A program made the position numbers and the translations under genes. Below, piece by piece: positions 39,463 through 50,601 of a DNA stretch of 64,000 nt (within the stretch, counting starts at the first letter, position 1; each line of letters opens with the position of its first letter). The DNA comes from Streptococcus parasanguinis. Its GTDB lineage: Bacteria > Bacillota > Bacilli > Lactobacillales > Streptococcaceae. The notes below the pieces were generated by a model that made no database searches, was not told the DNA's origin, and worked only from the letters and a program-made list of their open reading frames with translations. The stretch is taken from contig NZ_JALDUR010000012.1 in NCBI RefSeq assembly GCF_023109675.1, positions 1-64,000 on the forward strand, written 5' to 3'.

Positions 39463-40005
39463 ATGAATAAAAAACAAATGATGAAACGAATTATTGGACT
39501 TAGTTTACTTGCAGGACTTTTCCTTCCAATTGTAGCGAATGCAGATTCTTATACTGTAAAATCAGGTGATACTTTATCAGCTATTGCTAAAGAGAAGAAC
39601 ACAACGGTTGATGCGATTGCTAAGAAAAATAAGATTAGTAACGTGAATCTCATCTCAGTTGGTCAAGTTCTTGAGATTGAAGATGCAAATACAACGCAGA
39701 AAACCACGGAGCAAGCTCCTGCTAGTAAAACTGATACTACACAAGCAACAACTACTGTCTCTGCTTCAGATGGCTTGAGTGCGGAAGATGCAGCTGCTAA
39801 GGAATGGATTGCCCAAAAAGAGTCAAGTGGTAGCTATACAGCACAAAATGGCCAATATTATGGCCGTTACCAATTGACTATCACTTATTTGAATGGTGAT
39901 TTATCACCTGCAAACCAAGAAAAAGTAGCCAATCAATATGTTGTCAACCGTTATGGATCATGGTCAGCAGCTAAAAATTTCTGGTTGGCAAATGGCTGGT
40001 ATTAA
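39463..40005 (+). CDS. Secreted LysM-domain wall protein
   Basis: 180 residues: signal peptide (about 1-27, ...VANADS), LysM (28-72, [13 protein letters not shown]), Thr/Gln-rich linker, and a C-terminal domain (about 108-180, IAQKESSGSYTAQNGQYYGRYQL) of the aggregation-promoting-factor/SLT-like type with a candidate catalytic Glu. AAAGGAG ribosome site. Paralogue of the LysM gene at 36380 with the same layout; the pair brackets the serine dehydratase operon. Confidence 0.86.
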   Translation: MNKKQMMKRIIGLSLLAGLFLPIVANADSYTVKSGDTLSAIAKEKNTTVDAIAKKNKISNVNLISVGQVLEIEDANTTQKTTEQAPASKTDTTQATTTVSASDGLSAEDAAAKEWIAQKESSGSYTAQNGQYYGRYQLTITYLNGDLSPANQEKVANQYVVNRYGSWSAAKNFWLANGWY

Positions 40006-40013
40006 ATTCGTTT

Positions 40014-40042
40014 AAAAAGAGTTCTTGAATAGGACTCTTTTT
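40014..40042 (+). terminator. Terminator after the second LysM gene
   Basis: Stem AAAAAGAGTTC / GGACTCTTTTT. Confidence 0.85.
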
Positions 40043-40045
40043 AAA

Positions 40046-40061
40046 TTTACAGACTTGTAAA
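40046..40061. repeat. Palindrome TTTACA-N4-TGTAAA, copy upstream of mnmA
   Basis: TTTACAGACTTGTAAA directly after the preceding terminator and about 150 bp before mnmA. Confidence 0.65.
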
Positions 40062-40142
40062 CCCATCGATCCTGATCAACAAAAAGAATAGTAAGATGCT
40101 TGTTTTCTAATATAAAGCGTGTTAAAATGGTAACTGCTCAAA

Positions 40143-40183
40143 ACGACCTTCAATCGTTGAAGCAAACCACGACCTTCAATCGT
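40143..40183 (+). repeat. Tandem repeat in the mnmA leader
   Basis: ACGACCTTCAATCGT occurs at 40143-40157 and 40169-40183 (26-bp period). Each unit has ACGA/TCGT ends that could form a tiny hairpin. It lies between a plausible TAAAAT -10 (near 40130) and the mnmA start. Confidence 0.6.
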
Positions 40184-40185
40184 GA

Positions 40186-41331
<1,146 letters not shown>

Positions 41332-41352
41332 AATTTTCTAGGAGGAACGAAA

Positions 41353-41775
41353 GTGTTTCAGTTCTTTAAGAAAAAAATAGAGAACACAAAGACTATCTCT
41401 GATTATAAGAAACAATATTTGAGGGAAAAAACGACGGAGTCAATTGAAGCTTTGTTCAAGGAATTGAAGAAATCTAAAGTTTGGGTTCCCTTTAATGCTT
41501 CTTTAATGGATGGGAGTGACGAACAAGAAGGTATTCGTCTAAAACCGGATATTCTACGAAAGGGAGACGACTACTTTTATCCTTGTTTCTTGACGGAACA
41601 GGATATTCCTAAAGATTATTACGATCGTTTTTCTTGGCTGCAATTACCTTTTACGGACTGTTTATTTACTGCAGAAAGGATAGGAAAGTTTCCAGTGAGA
41701 GGGATTGTTCTAGATGCATTCTCTGATCCAGTTGAGATTGACAAAGGAGTTTTTGAAGCAATCCGTCAGTCTTAG
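41353..41775 (+). CDS. SseB-type domain protein
   Basis: 140 residues, GTG start with AGGAGG 8 bases upstream. The mid-region (KVWVPFNASL...GDDYFYPCFLTEQDIP) resembles the SseB N-terminal fold found in small cytosolic streptococcal proteins. No signal peptide or catalytic motif. 21 bp after mnmA, so likely co-transcribed. Function unknown. Confidence 0.65.
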   Translation: MFQFFKKKIENTKTISDYKKQYLREKTTESIEALFKELKKSKVWVPFNASLMDGSDEQEGIRLKPDILRKGDDYFYPCFLTEQDIPKDYYDRFSWLQLPFTDCLFTAERIGKFPVRGIVLDAFSDPVEIDKGVFEAIRQS

Positions 41776-41785
41776 TATATTTAAA

Positions 41786-41813
41786 TTGACAAATTTTCTC
41801 AATTTGCTACAAT
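41786..41813 (+). promoter_or_regulatory. Promoter for NUDIX-mnmG
   Basis: TTGACA, 16-bp spacer, TGC-TACAAT extended -10, about 108 bp ahead of the NUDIX start. The leader between holds no clear terminator. Confidence 0.8.
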
Positions 41814-41921
41814 GATAAAAGCAATAGAAATGATGGTCAAAGCTCATGGATGTTGTAGGCTTTTTTGTCCTGCACTTCTCAGAGTTTTGACTATTTTTGT
41901 GTGATTTCGAAAGGAAGTAAA

Positions 41922-42377
41922 ATGAGGCAACAGGATTTTCGGACGAAAATAGGTTCTACTGTTTTTGGTGTGAGAGCGACTGCTTTGATTGTAAAAGATA
42001 ATCGCTTGTTCGTCATAGAAGATGAGGACGGCTGTTATACAATCGGAGGTGCTATTCAAGTCAATGAAACTACAGAAGATGCTGTAGTTCGGGAAGTAAA
42101 AGAGGAACTTGGTGTTACATCTAAAGCAGGTCCACTAGCTTTCGTGGTTGAAAATCACTTTGAACAAGCTGGAATCCACTACCATAACATTGAATTTCAT
42201 TATTTTGTGGACTTGCTGGAAGATGCACCTTTGGTCATGCAGGAAGATACAAAGCAATTACCTTGCCGTTGGATTGCTTTAGATGAATTACATACTGTTG
42301 ACCTGAAACCGGCTTTTTTAAAATCAGCCCTACCAGACTGGGACGGAAAATTACGACACATCCATCTTGAGAAATAG
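41922..42377 (+). CDS. NUDIX hydrolase
   Basis: 151 residues; Nudix box [24 protein letters not shown] (about 45-68) complete, with the metal-binding REVKEE core. ATG 41922 has AAAGGAAG upstream; earlier in-frame starts lack one. Substrate unknown (nucleotide diphosphate derivatives in the family). It ends 10 bp before mnmG. Confidence 0.85.
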   Translation: MRQQDFRTKIGSTVFGVRATALIVKDNRLFVIEDEDGCYTIGGAIQVNETTEDAVVREVKEELGVTSKAGPLAFVVENHFEQAGIHYHNIEFHYFVDLLEDAPLVMQEDTKQLPCRWIALDELHTVDLKPAFLKSALPDWDGKLRHIHLEK

Positions 42378-42387
42378 GAGAAATAGA

Positions 42388-44298
42388 ATGAATAATAACT
42401 TTATAGAAGAATACGATATCATTGTAATCGGTGCGGGGCATGCGGGAGTAGAAGCCTCTCTAGCTGCTAGTCGTATGGGTTGTAAGGTCTTACTTGCGAC
42501 TATTAACATTGAAATGCTGGCTTTTATGCCTTGTAATCCCTCTATTGGTGGTTCTGCTAAGGGGATTGTCGTGCGTGAAGTCGATGCCCTCGGTGGAGAA
42601 ATGGCGAAGAATATCGACAAGACCTACATCCAAATGAAAATGCTCAATACTGGTAAAGGTCCTGCGGTTCGTGCACTTCGGGCTCAAGCAGATAAAGAAC
42701 TTTACTCAAAAGAAATGCGGAAAACGGTTGAAAACCAAGAAAATTTAACTCTTCGCCAAACTATGATTGATGAGATTTTGGTGGAGAATGGTAAGGTTGT
42801 TGGTGTAAGGACTGCCACTCACCAAGAGTATGGGGCAAAGGCTGTTATTGTCACTACTGGGACAGCTTTGCGCGGAGAAATTATCATTGGAGATCTCAAG
42901 TATTCGTCAGGACCTAATCATAGTCTAGCTTCTATCAATTTGGCCGATAATCTCAAACAACTAGGATTAGAAATTGGACGTTTCAAAACAGGGACACCAC
43001 CTCGTGTAAAGGCATCGTCAATTAATTATGACGAAACGGAAATTCAACCTGGAGATGAAGCTCCAAATCATTTTTCTTATACATCGCGTGATGAAGATTA
43101 TGTAAAGGATCAGGTTCCTTGTTGGTTGACTTATACGAATGGGCATAGCCATGAAATTATCCAGAATAATTTACACCGGGCACCTATGTTTACAGGGGTT
43201 GTAAAGGGAGTAGGTCCTCGCTATTGTCCATCCATTGAGGATAAAATTGTCCGTTTTGCTGACAAAGAGCGTCATCAACTATTCTTAGAACCTGAGGGAC
43301 GAAATACAGAAGAAGTCTATGTTCAAGGGCTGTCAACGAGTTTACCAGAGGATGTTCAACGGGATCTCGTCCATTCTATTAAGGGGCTTGAGAAGGCAGA
43401 AATGATGCGAACGGGTTATGCGATTGAGTATGATATGGTTTTGCCTCATCAATTGCGCGCAACTTTAGAAACCAAGAAAATTTCAGGTCTCTTTACAGCT
43501 GGCCAAACCAATGGAACGTCTGGCTATGAGGAAGCTGCTGGTCAAGGAATTATTGCAGGGATCAATGCGGCTCTAAAAATCCAAGGAAAACCAGAACTCA
43601 TTTTGAAACGCAGTGATGGTTATATTGGGGTCATGATCGATGATTTGGTAACAAAGGGAACGATCGAACCGTATCGTTTGTTAACAAGCCGTGCAGAATA
43701 CCGTCTGATTTTGCGTCATGATAATGCCGATATGCGCTTGACAGAAATGGGACGAGCAATTGGATTGGTAGATGATGAACGTTGGCAACGTTTCGAAACC
43801 AAGAAGTATCAGTTTGAAAACGAGATGAAGCGTTTAGATAGTATTAAGTTAAAGCCTGTAAAGGAAACCAATGAAAAGATTGCTGCAATGGGCTTTAAAC
43901 CATTGACAGATGCTGTCACTGCTAAAGAATTCTTGCGACGACCAGAAGTCTCTTACCAAGATGTGGTAGAATTTATCGGTCCTGCAGCTGAAGAACTGGA
44001 TGATAAAATCATTGAATTGATTGAAACTGAAATTAAATACGAAGGCTATATCTCAAAAGCAATGGACCAAGTCGAAAAAATGAAGCGTATGGAAGAAAAA
44101 CGAATTCCTGCGAATATTGACTGGGATGATATTGACTCTATTGCAACCGAAGCGCGTCAAAAATTTAAATTAATTAATCCAGAAACGATTGGTCAAGCAA
44201 GTCGTATCTCAGGTGTCAATCCAGCGGATATCTCTATTTTAATGGTTTACTTGGAAGGTAAATCTCGGAGTATCTCCAAAAACAAAGCAAACCACTAA
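42388..44298 (+). CDS. mnmG: tRNA uridine-5-carboxymethylaminomethyl modification enzyme MnmG
   Basis: 636-residue FAD protein that with MnmE makes cmnm5U34. N-terminal dinucleotide motif [12 protein letters not shown], conserved [21 protein letters not shown], and the C-terminal [14 protein letters not shown] block. ATG 42388 with TAGGAG upstream. MnmA and MnmG being close fits their shared target. Confidence 0.97.
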   Translation: MNNNFIEEYDIIVIGAGHAGVEASLAASRMGCKVLLATINIEMLAFMPCNPSIGGSAKGIVVREVDALGGEMAKNIDKTYIQMKMLNTGKGPAVRALRAQADKELYSKEMRKTVENQENLTLRQTMIDEILVENGKVVGVRTATHQEYGAKAVIVTTGTALRGEIIIGDLKYSSGPNHSLASINLADNLKQLGLEIGRFKTGTPPRVKASSINYDETEIQPGDEAPNHFSYTSRDEDYVKDQVPCWLTYTNGHSHEIIQNNLHRAPMFTGVVKGVGPRYCPSIEDKIVRFADKERHQLFLEPEGRNTEEVYVQGLSTSLPEDVQRDLVHSIKGLEKAEMMRTGYAIEYDMVLPHQLRATLETKKISGLFTAGQTNGTSGYEEAAGQGIIAGINAALKIQGKPELILKRSDGYIGVMIDDLVTKGTIEPYRLLTSRAEYRLILRHDNADMRLTEMGRAIGLVDDERWQRFETKKYQFENEMKRLDSIKLKPVKETNEKIAAMGFKPLTDAVTAKEFLRRPEVSYQDVVEFIGPAAEELDDKIIELIETEIKYEGYISKAMDQVEKMKRMEEKRIPANIDWDDIDSIATEARQKFKLINPETIGQASRISGVNPADISILMVYLEGKSRSISKNKANH

Positions 44299-44303
44299 TC
44301 AAA

Positions 44304-44336
44304 TGGGGCTGAGATGATGTTTCAGCCTCAATTTTA
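44304..44336 (+). terminator. Terminator after mnmG
   Basis: Nine-pair stem TGGGGCTGA / TCAGCCTCA, then ATTTTA. Confidence 0.75.
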
Positions 44337-44359
44337 TGGATTGAAATCTGTTGTTACTA

Positions 44360-44375
44360 TTTACACAGTTGTAAA
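44360..44375. repeat. Palindrome TTTACA-N4-TGTAAA, copy upstream of gdpP
   Basis: TTTACACAGTTGTAAA, followed 5 bp later by an extra half site TTTACA (44381-44386). The gdpP -10 TATAAT lies about 95 bp downstream. Confidence 0.65.
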
Positions 44376-44492
44376 CCTTGTTTACAAAGTAGTGAAGCCG
44401 AGGAAGAGCTTTTACAGGTCGATCTTCTCTGTAATATAGAGAGAAACCTCGCTTTTTACCTCTATTTATGGTATAATTCCGAGAAGAGGTTT

Positions 44493-46472
44493 ATGATGAA
44501 AAAATTTCGTTTATCGTTCATCCATTATGTGTTAATTGGTTTTATTTCATTTGCAATTTTAGCAATTTTTTTAAGAATCTTTGGCAAAGGCTATGTAACT
44601 CTCATTGCAATTTTTTTAGTCTTAGCTGGATTGATTGCTTTATTTGAATACCAGTTACAAATTTCAGAGTTAGATGAATTAGAACAAATACAATATGTTA
44701 ACCATCAGGCAGAAAGCGGATTAGCATCCCTCCTTGATAAAATGCCTGTTGGAGTTATCAAGATTAATGAAGAATCAAATGAAGTAGAGTGGTTCAACCC
44801 TTATGCTGAATTGATTTTTTCAACAGATGATGGAGACTTTGATGTTGAATCCTTGAAAAAGTTACTCAATACTCTGTTTGAGGATAAAGGTCATTATGTC
44901 ACTGTAGCCGATAAGAAATATTCTGTTTACTTTGATCAGACGTCTAGTGTTGTTTACTTTTTTGATGTTTCAAGTGAGTATGAAGCAACTGTGGGATTGG
45001 TGACAACTCGTCCCGTTATCGGTATTATTTCTGTTGATAACTATGATGATCTAGAAGATGTCATTTCAGACTCTGATATTAGCAATATCAATAGTTTTAT
45101 TGCCAACTTTGTAGAAGAGTTTACAGCTCATTACCATATGTTTTACAGACGTGTGGGGATGGATCGTTTCTATTTGTTTACAGACTACACGGTCTTAGAA
45201 CAGTTGATGGAATCAAAATTTTCTGTCATCGATCAATTCCGTGAAGAAGCTAAAAATCGTGAGCTACCTATTACCTTAAGTATGGGATTCTCGTATGGTG
45301 ACGGGGAGCATGATGAGATTGGTAAAGTGGCTCTCTTGAACCTAAACCTTGCGGAAGTTCGTGGTGGGGATCAAGCAGTAGTCAAAGAAAACGATGAACA
45401 GAAAAACCCTATTTTCTTTGGTGGTGGAACAGCTTCTGCTGTGAAGCGGACGCGGACTCGCACACGCGCTATGATGACAGCTATTTCGGATAAGATTAAA
45501 TCCGTTGATCAAGTTTTCATTGTTGGGCATAGAAACTTGGATATGGACGCTTTAGGAGCGTCTGTGGGAATGCAGTTTTTCTCTAGCAATATTTTGGCTT
45601 CCTCTTATGTGGTCTATGACCCGCATGCAATGGCTAGTGATATTTCAAGAGCAATTGCGAAACTAGAAGAAGAGCAGGTAACGAAAATCCTTCCCCTAGA
45701 GGAAGCCATGCAAATGGTGACGGATCGCTCTTTGTTAATTATGGTTGACCATTCTAAGACAGCCTTGACCCTTTCTAAAGAATTTTATCAGGAATTCCAA
45801 CAGATTATTGTCATTGACCATCATCGTCGGGATGATGATTTCCCTGAAAATGTTCTGATCACCTATATTGAAAGTGGAGCAAGTAGTGCGAGCGAATTGG
45901 TTAGTGAACTTATTCAGTTCCAGAAGTCGAAGAAAAATCGGTTAACGAAGATTCAAGCTAGTGTCTTGATGGCTGGAATTATGCTGGATACTAAGAACTT
46001 CTCCGCACGTGTTACGAGTCGGACCTTTGATGTGGCGAGTTACCTTCGTTCAAGAGGTAGTGATAGTGTAACCATCCAGGAGATCTCTGCGATTCAGTTT
46101 GATGAGTACCGCGAAGTGAACGAACTGATCTTGACTGGTGAAAAGATTTTGCCGCATATCATCGTAGCTTGTGCCAATACGACTAAAGCCTATGATTCAG
46201 TAACTATTAGTAAAGCAGCTGATAGTATGCTAGCCATGTCTGAGGTGGAAGCAACCTTTGTCATTGCTTGTAATCAAAGTGGAACTGTCTCGATTTCTGC
46301 ACGAAGTCGAAGCAAAGTCAATGTACAGCGTATCATGGAACAGCTTGGCGGAGGAGGTCATTTCAACTCGGCGGCTTCTCAAATTGAGGGTCAAGATTTA
46401 ATGAGTATTCGTCAACAACTGATTGAGACTATTGAAAACGAAGTAACTATTGAAAAGGAGAATGTAGAATGA
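44493..46472 (+). CDS. gdpP: Cyclic-di-AMP phosphodiesterase GdpP
   Basis: 659 residues: two membrane helices (about 10-55), PAS-like domain (about 75-155), degenerate GGDEF domain (about 175-305), then DHH ([12 protein letters not shown] near 348, DHHRRDDDF near 448) and DHHA1 ([12 protein letters not shown] near 623). Hydrolyses c-di-AMP to pApA, affecting turgor, wall stress and beta-lactam tolerance. Overlaps rplI by 4 bp, as in other Firmicutes. Confidence 0.96.
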   Translation: MMKKFRLSFIHYVLIGFISFAILAIFLRIFGKGYVTLIAIFLVLAGLIALFEYQLQISELDELEQIQYVNHQAESGLASLLDKMPVGVIKINEESNEVEWFNPYAELIFSTDDGDFDVESLKKLLNTLFEDKGHYVTVADKKYSVYFDQTSSVVYFFDVSSEYEATVGLVTTRPVIGIISVDNYDDLEDVISDSDISNINSFIANFVEEFTAHYHMFYRRVGMDRFYLFTDYTVLEQLMESKFSVIDQFREEAKNRELPITLSMGFSYGDGEHDEIGKVALLNLNLAEVRGGDQAVVKENDEQKNPIFFGGGTASAVKRTRTRTRAMMTAISDKIKSVDQVFIVGHRNLDMDALGASVGMQFFSSNILASSYVVYDPHAMASDISRAIAKLEEEQVTKILPLEEAMQMVTDRSLLIMVDHSKTALTLSKEFYQEFQQIIVIDHHRRDDDFPENVLITYIESGASSASELVSELIQFQKSKKNRLTKIQASVLMAGIMLDTKNFSARVTSRTFDVASYLRSRGSDSVTIQEISAIQFDEYREVNELILTGEKILPHIIVACANTTKAYDSVTISKAADSMLAMSEVEATFVIACNQSGTVSISARSRSKVNVQRIMEQLGGGGHFNSAASQIEGQDLMSIRQQLIETIENEVTIEKENVE

Positions 46473-46921
46473 AAGTTATTTTCTTAGCGGATGTAAAAGG
46501 TAAAGGTAAAAAGGGCGAAATTAAAGAAGTGCCTACTGGTTATGCACAAAACTTTTTGATCAAAAAAAATCTTGCGAAAGAAGCCAATGCCCAAGCAATC
46601 GGTGAGCTTCGTGGAAAACAAAAGTCAGAAGAAAAAGCGCATGCTGAATTGTTAGCGGAAGCGCAAAAGATTAAAGCAAAATTAGAAGAAGAAGCAACTG
46701 TTGTTCAATTCACTGAAAAAATTGGGCCAGATGGCCGTACTTTCGGCTCTATTACTAATAAAAAGATTGCAGAAGAGCTTGAGAAACAATTTGGCATTAA
46801 AATTGATAAACGTCATATCCAAGTTTCCTCTCCAATTCGTTCAACAGGTTTGATTGACATCCCTGTAAAAATTTATCAAGATGTTACAGGTGTGATTAAT
46901 ATTCGTGTAAATGAAGGGTAA
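46469..46921 (+). CDS. rplI: 50S ribosomal protein L9
   Basis: 150 residues: N-terminal rRNA-binding domain ([29 protein letters not shown]), long connecting helix (about 40-75) and C-terminal domain with [11 protein letters not shown]. Standard length; coupled to gdpP and followed by the replicative helicase gene. Confidence 0.98.
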   Translation: MKVIFLADVKGKGKKGEIKEVPTGYAQNFLIKKNLAKEANAQAIGELRGKQKSEEKAHAELLAEAQKIKAKLEEEATVVQFTEKIGPDGRTFGSITNKKIAEELEKQFGIKIDKRHIQVSSPIRSTGLIDIPVKIYQDVTGVINIRVNEG

Positions 46922-46946
46922 ACACGATCGATAGAAAGGTTTTTTT

Positions 46947-48305
46947 ATGGCTGAGATAGAGGAATTACGAACACAACCTCAGGATATCCAAGCGGAGCAA
47001 TCAGTGTTGGGAGCCATCTTTATTGATGAGGGGAAATTGGTCTTTGTTCGTGAATATATCGAGCCTGGCGATTTCTTTAAGTACTCGCACCGTTTGATTT
47101 TTAAAGCCATGATCGATCTAGCTGACCGCGGGGATGCGATTGATGCGACGACTGTTCGAAATATTTTAGATAGTCAGGGGGATCTCCAAAATATTGGCGG
47201 TCTCTCCTATTTGGTAGAAGTCATTAATTCGGTACCAACTTCAGCTAACGCGGAGTATTACGCGAAGATTGTTGCCGAAAAAGCTGTCTTACGTCGATTG
47301 ATCTCTCGATTAACGGAAAGTATTAATCAAGCTTATGATGGTGCAAGTCCTTCAGATGAAATCATTGCGGGTGCTGAAAAAGCTCTGATTGATGTTAGTG
47401 AAAACGCAAATCGTAGTGGATTTAAAAATATTCGAGACATCTTGAATATAAATTTTGGTAGCTTAGAAGCCCGTTCGCTTCAAACCTCTGATATCACGGG
47501 TATTGCGACAGGCTATCGCGATTTGGACCATATGACGACGGGGCTACATGAGGAAGAATTGATTATTTTAGCGGCTCGTCCTGCGGTAGGGAAAACAGCC
47601 TTTGCTCTAAATATTGCTCAAAATATCGGGACAAAGTTGGATAAGACAGTGGCTATTTTCTCATTAGAAATGGGTGCTGAAAGTTTGGTAGACCGGATGC
47701 TAGCTGCTGAAGGCTTGATTGAATCCCATTCGATTCGTACAGGTCAATTGACGGATGAAGAGTGGCGGAAATATGCCATTGCTCAAGGAAATTTGGCCAA
47801 TGCGAGTATTTACATCGATGATACCCCAGGAATTCGGATCACTGAGATTCGTTCGAGAGCAAGAAAATTGGCGCAGGAAACAGGGAATCTCGGTCTTATC
47901 CTGATTGACTATCTGCAACTGATTACAGGGACTGGAAGAGAAAACCGTCAACAGGAAGTTTCAGAAATTTCTCGTCAGTTAAAAATTTTGGCGAAGGAAC
48001 TAAAAGTTCCCGTCATTGCTTTGAGTCAGCTATCACGTGGTGTGGAACAGCGCCAAGACAAACGTCCTGTTCTTTCTGATATTCGTGAATCTGGATCGAT
48101 TGAGCAGGATGCGGATATTGTTGCTTTCTTGTACCGTGATGATTATTATGATCGAGCTGGTGAAGAGGAAGAAGATGGAATGCCCAATAATACGGTTGAA
48201 GTGATTATCGAGAAAAACCGTTCAGGTGCGCGTGGGACAGTCGAATTAATATTCCAAAAGGAATACAATAAATTCTCAAGTATTTCAAAGAGAGAGGATC
48301 AATAA
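46947..48305 (+). CDS. dnaB: Replicative DNA helicase (DnaB family)
   Basis: 452-residue hexameric 5'-3' helicase (called dnaC in some Gram-positives). N-terminal primase-interacting domain (about 12-110), linker, RecA-like domain with Walker A AARPAVGKTAFALN near 211, Walker B LILIDYLQL, and SQLSRGVEQR...RESGSIEQDAD motifs. No intein. AGAAAGG ribosome site. Confidence 0.97.
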   Translation: MAEIEELRTQPQDIQAEQSVLGAIFIDEGKLVFVREYIEPGDFFKYSHRLIFKAMIDLADRGDAIDATTVRNILDSQGDLQNIGGLSYLVEVINSVPTSANAEYYAKIVAEKAVLRRLISRLTESINQAYDGASPSDEIIAGAEKALIDVSENANRSGFKNIRDILNINFGSLEARSLQTSDITGIATGYRDLDHMTTGLHEEELIILAARPAVGKTAFALNIAQNIGTKLDKTVAIFSLEMGAESLVDRMLAAEGLIESHSIRTGQLTDEEWRKYAIAQGNLANASIYIDDTPGIRITEIRSRARKLAQETGNLGLILIDYLQLITGTGRENRQQEVSEISRQLKILAKELKVPVIALSQLSRGVEQRQDKRPVLSDIRESGSIEQDADIVAFLYRDDYYDRAGEEEEDGMPNNTVEVIIEKNRSGARGTVELIFQKEYNKFSSISKREDQ

Positions 48306-48306
48306 G

Positions 48307-48579
48307 ATGAGTGATGCATTTACAGATGTTGCAAAAATGAAAAAAATTAAAGAAGAGATCAAGGCCCATGAAGGACAAGTGGTTGAAATGACGCTTGAAA
48401 ATGGACGGAAACGTCAAAAAAATAAATTTGGACGCTTGATTGAGGTCTATCCTTCTTTATTTATTATCGAGTATACGAACGACAATAGCTTACCAGGTGA
48501 ACCAGCTAATACATACGTGGAGTCTTACACCTATTCAGATATTTTAACAGAGAAGAATTTAATTCGTTATTTGGATTAA
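48307..48579 (+). CDS. veg: Veg family protein
   Basis: 90 residues matching Veg (DUF1021): KIKEEIKAHEGQVVEMTLENGRKR near 14-37 and FGRLIEVYPSLFIIEY near 42. Small beta-barrel-like basic protein; in Bacillus it stimulates biofilm matrix genes, mechanism unclear. ATG one base after the dnaB stop, so translationally linked. Confidence 0.92.
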   Translation: MSDAFTDVAKMKKIKEEIKAHEGQVVEMTLENGRKRQKNKFGRLIEVYPSLFIIEYTNDNSLPGEPANTYVESYTYSDILTEKNLIRYLD

Positions 48580-48615
48580 TTTCTTGCTTTTATCGTCTAA
48601 ATCAGTTATTATAAT

Positions 48616-48715
48616 AAATACATATGGGAGTCTGTGTACAGTCTGAGAGGAAGTGTAAGCTTCGACCGCACCTGATCTGGGTAATGCCAGCGTAGGAAAC
48701 AAATGAAATGTATTT
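48616..48715 (+). ncRNA. TPP riboswitch (THI element)
   Basis: Contains the conserved TPP-aptamer cores CTGAGAGG (about 48642-48649) and ACCTGATCTGGGTAATGCCAGCG, cited in part (48670-48692), closed by P1 AAATACAT/ATGTATTT. It precedes the transporter operon and a terminator, so TPP binding should shut transcription. Confidence 0.96.
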
Positions 48716-48738
48716 TTCGTTATGAGTGACCTTGTGCA

Positions 48739-48770
48739 ATCCGTCTCCTATTTTGGAGGCGTTTTTTATT
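48739..48770 (+). terminator. Riboswitch-controlled terminator
   Basis: Stem GTCTCC / GGAGGC with TATTTT loop and a TTTTTTATT tail, directly downstream of the TPP aptamer. Confidence 0.88.
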
Positions 48771-48789
48771 TGTGAGAAAGGGGGTTACG

Positions 48790-49548
48790 ATGTCTCTTGT
48801 AAAAAGATATTCAAAACAGTTGATAGGATTTGCAGGTTTTAGCAGCCTTCTTGTCTTATGGCAGTTAGCAGGTTTTTTAAATATTCTCCCCAAATTTGTA
48901 TTACCAACGCCACTTGAAATTGGAAATGCCTTTGTACGAGATCGAGCTCTCCTGATTCATCACAGTTTGTCTACCCTTCAAGTGGCCTTGATCGGACTTG
49001 TTATAGGGGTTCTTCTTGCTGCCGGCTTTGCGATTCTCATGGATAGTTTTCAATGGGTGAATGATCTGGTCTATCCTTTTATGGTTGTTATTCAAACCAT
49101 TCCGACGATTGCCTTGGCCCCTATCCTGGTTCTTTGGTTTGGTTATGGTATGCTTCCAAAACTGGTTTTGATCATTATTACGGTGGTATTTCCCATCGTA
49201 GTCAGTCTGTTAGATGGTTTTCGGCATTGCGATCAAGATATTCTGAGATTGTTTCAGATTATGCAAGCCAATCGCTTTCAGACCTTAGCTCATTATAAAA
49301 TTCCTGCAGCGCTTCCTTATTTTTTTGCAGGTTTACGTGTGAGCGTTTCCTATGCTTTTATCAGTACGGTAGTTTCAGAATGGTTAGGAGGTTTTGATGG
49401 ATTGGGGGTCTATATGATCCAATCGAAGAAGTTATTTCAGTATGATACGATGTTTGCGATCATTGTATTGATTTCTGCTATTAGTTTACTCGGTATGTTT
49501 CTCGTTGATCAATTAGAACGAACCATTCTAAAATGGAAAAAGGATTGA
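48790..49548 (+). CDS. thiX: Thiamine-precursor ABC transporter permease
   Basis: 252 residues, about six membrane helices, with the BPD permease EAA loop (LRLFQIMQANRFQTLAHYKIPAALPYFFAGL form, about 155-185). ATG 48790 has GAAAGGGGG upstream; a GTG at 48772 lies in the terminator tail. Under the TPP riboswitch, so it imports thiamine or its pyrimidine moiety HMP. Confidence 0.9.
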   Translation: MSLVKRYSKQLIGFAGFSSLLVLWQLAGFLNILPKFVLPTPLEIGNAFVRDRALLIHHSLSTLQVALIGLVIGVLLAAGFAILMDSFQWVNDLVYPFMVVIQTIPTIALAPILVLWFGYGMLPKLVLIIITVVFPIVVSLLDGFRHCDQDILRLFQIMQANRFQTLAHYKIPAALPYFFAGLRVSVSYAFISTVVSEWLGGFDGLGVYMIQSKKLFQYDTMFAIIVLISAISLLGMFLVDQLERTILKWKKD

Positions 49549-49592
49549 CAAACTTGTAAATGGTGTAAAAATTAAATTGACAAAAATGTAAA
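49545..49592 (+). repeat. Paired TTGACA-N4-TGTAAA sites inside the thi operon
   Basis: TTGACAAACTTGTAAA (49545-49560) and TTGACAAAAATGTAAA (49577-49592), 32 bp apart, fill the 57-bp gap before the substrate-binding gene. Each is a one-arm variant of TTTACA-N4-TGTAAA. The TTGACA hexamers may be coincidental -35 elements. Confidence 0.55.
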
Positions 49593-49605
49593 AGAGGTAT
49601 AGCTA

Positions 49606-50601
49606 ATGAAAAAGTCAATAGGTTTATTTTTCTCAATAATATTGGGATTTGTTTTCTTGAGTGCTTGTCAAAATTCTGTCAAGCAATCGTCAAGTGGTTT
49701 GAAAAAGATTGATTTTATTCTAGATTGGACCCCGAATACCAATCACACGGGTCTCTATGTAGCAAAGGAAAAAGGGTACTTTAAAGATGCAGGACTGGAT
49801 GTAGATATAAAACTTCCTCCGGAAGACAGTAGTTCTGATTTGATTATCAATGGGAAAGCTCCATTTGGTATTTATTTCCAAGATTCTATGGCCAAGAAAT
49901 TGGATAAAGGTGCGGGTATTACCGCTATTGCAGCTATTGTCGAACACAATACGTCAGGGATTATTTCAAGAAAAGATGCAGCGATCACAAGTCCAAAAGA
50001 TTTGGTTGGTAAGAAGTATGGTACCTGGAATGATCCGATTGAGTTGGAAATGATCAAATCGATGATGAAAAAAGAAGGGGCTGATTTTAATCAAGTAAAA
50101 TTGGTTCCAAATAGTGATTCAAATTCCATTACTCCGATTGAAAATAAGGTCTTTGATGCTGCTTGGATTTATCACGGTTGGGATGGAATTTTGGCTGAGC
50201 AAAAGGGAATGAAAACCAATTTCTTCTATATGAAAGATTTTGTTCCTGCATTTGACTACTATTCGCCTGTTATTATTGCTAACAATGACTATTTGAAATC
50301 TCATAAAGAGGAAGCAAAAAAATTCATTCAAGCGGTGAAAAAAGGCTACCAATATGCTATAGAGCATCCAGAAGAAGCAGCAGATATCTTGATTAAACAG
50401 GCCCCTGCTTTGGCTAACCAGCGTGATTTTGTACTAGCTTCTCAAAAATATCTTTCCAGTCAATATGCTTCAGACAAGGATAAATGGGGACAGTTTGACT
50501 CCAAACGTTGGAATGCTTTTTATGCTTGGGCAAAAGAGCAAGGATTGGTTTCAAATGACTTAGAAGACAAAGGTTTCACAAATGAATTGGTAGGTGACTG
50601 A
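49606..50601 (+). CDS. thiY: HMP/thiamine-precursor-binding lipoprotein (NMT1/THI5-like)
   Basis: 331 residues: signal peptide with lipobox LSAC (Cys about 21), then an NMT1/THI5-like fold, start of mature domain IDFILDWTPNTNHTGLYVAKEKGYF, characteristic of ThiY pyrimidine-binding proteins. Contacts the permease and ATPase on either side. AGAGG ribosome site. Confidence 0.92.
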   Translation: MKKSIGLFFSIILGFVFLSACQNSVKQSSSGLKKIDFILDWTPNTNHTGLYVAKEKGYFKDAGLDVDIKLPPEDSSSDLIINGKAPFGIYFQDSMAKKLDKGAGITAIAAIVEHNTSGIISRKDAAITSPKDLVGKKYGTWNDPIELEMIKSMMKKEGADFNQVKLVPNSDSNSITPIENKVFDAAWIYHGWDGILAEQKGMKTNFFYMKDFVPAFDYYSPVIIANNDYLKSHKEEAKKFIQAVKKGYQYAIEHPEEAADILIKQAPALANQRDFVLASQKYLSSQYASDKDKWGQFDSKRWNAFYAWAKEQGLVSNDLEDKGFTNELVGD

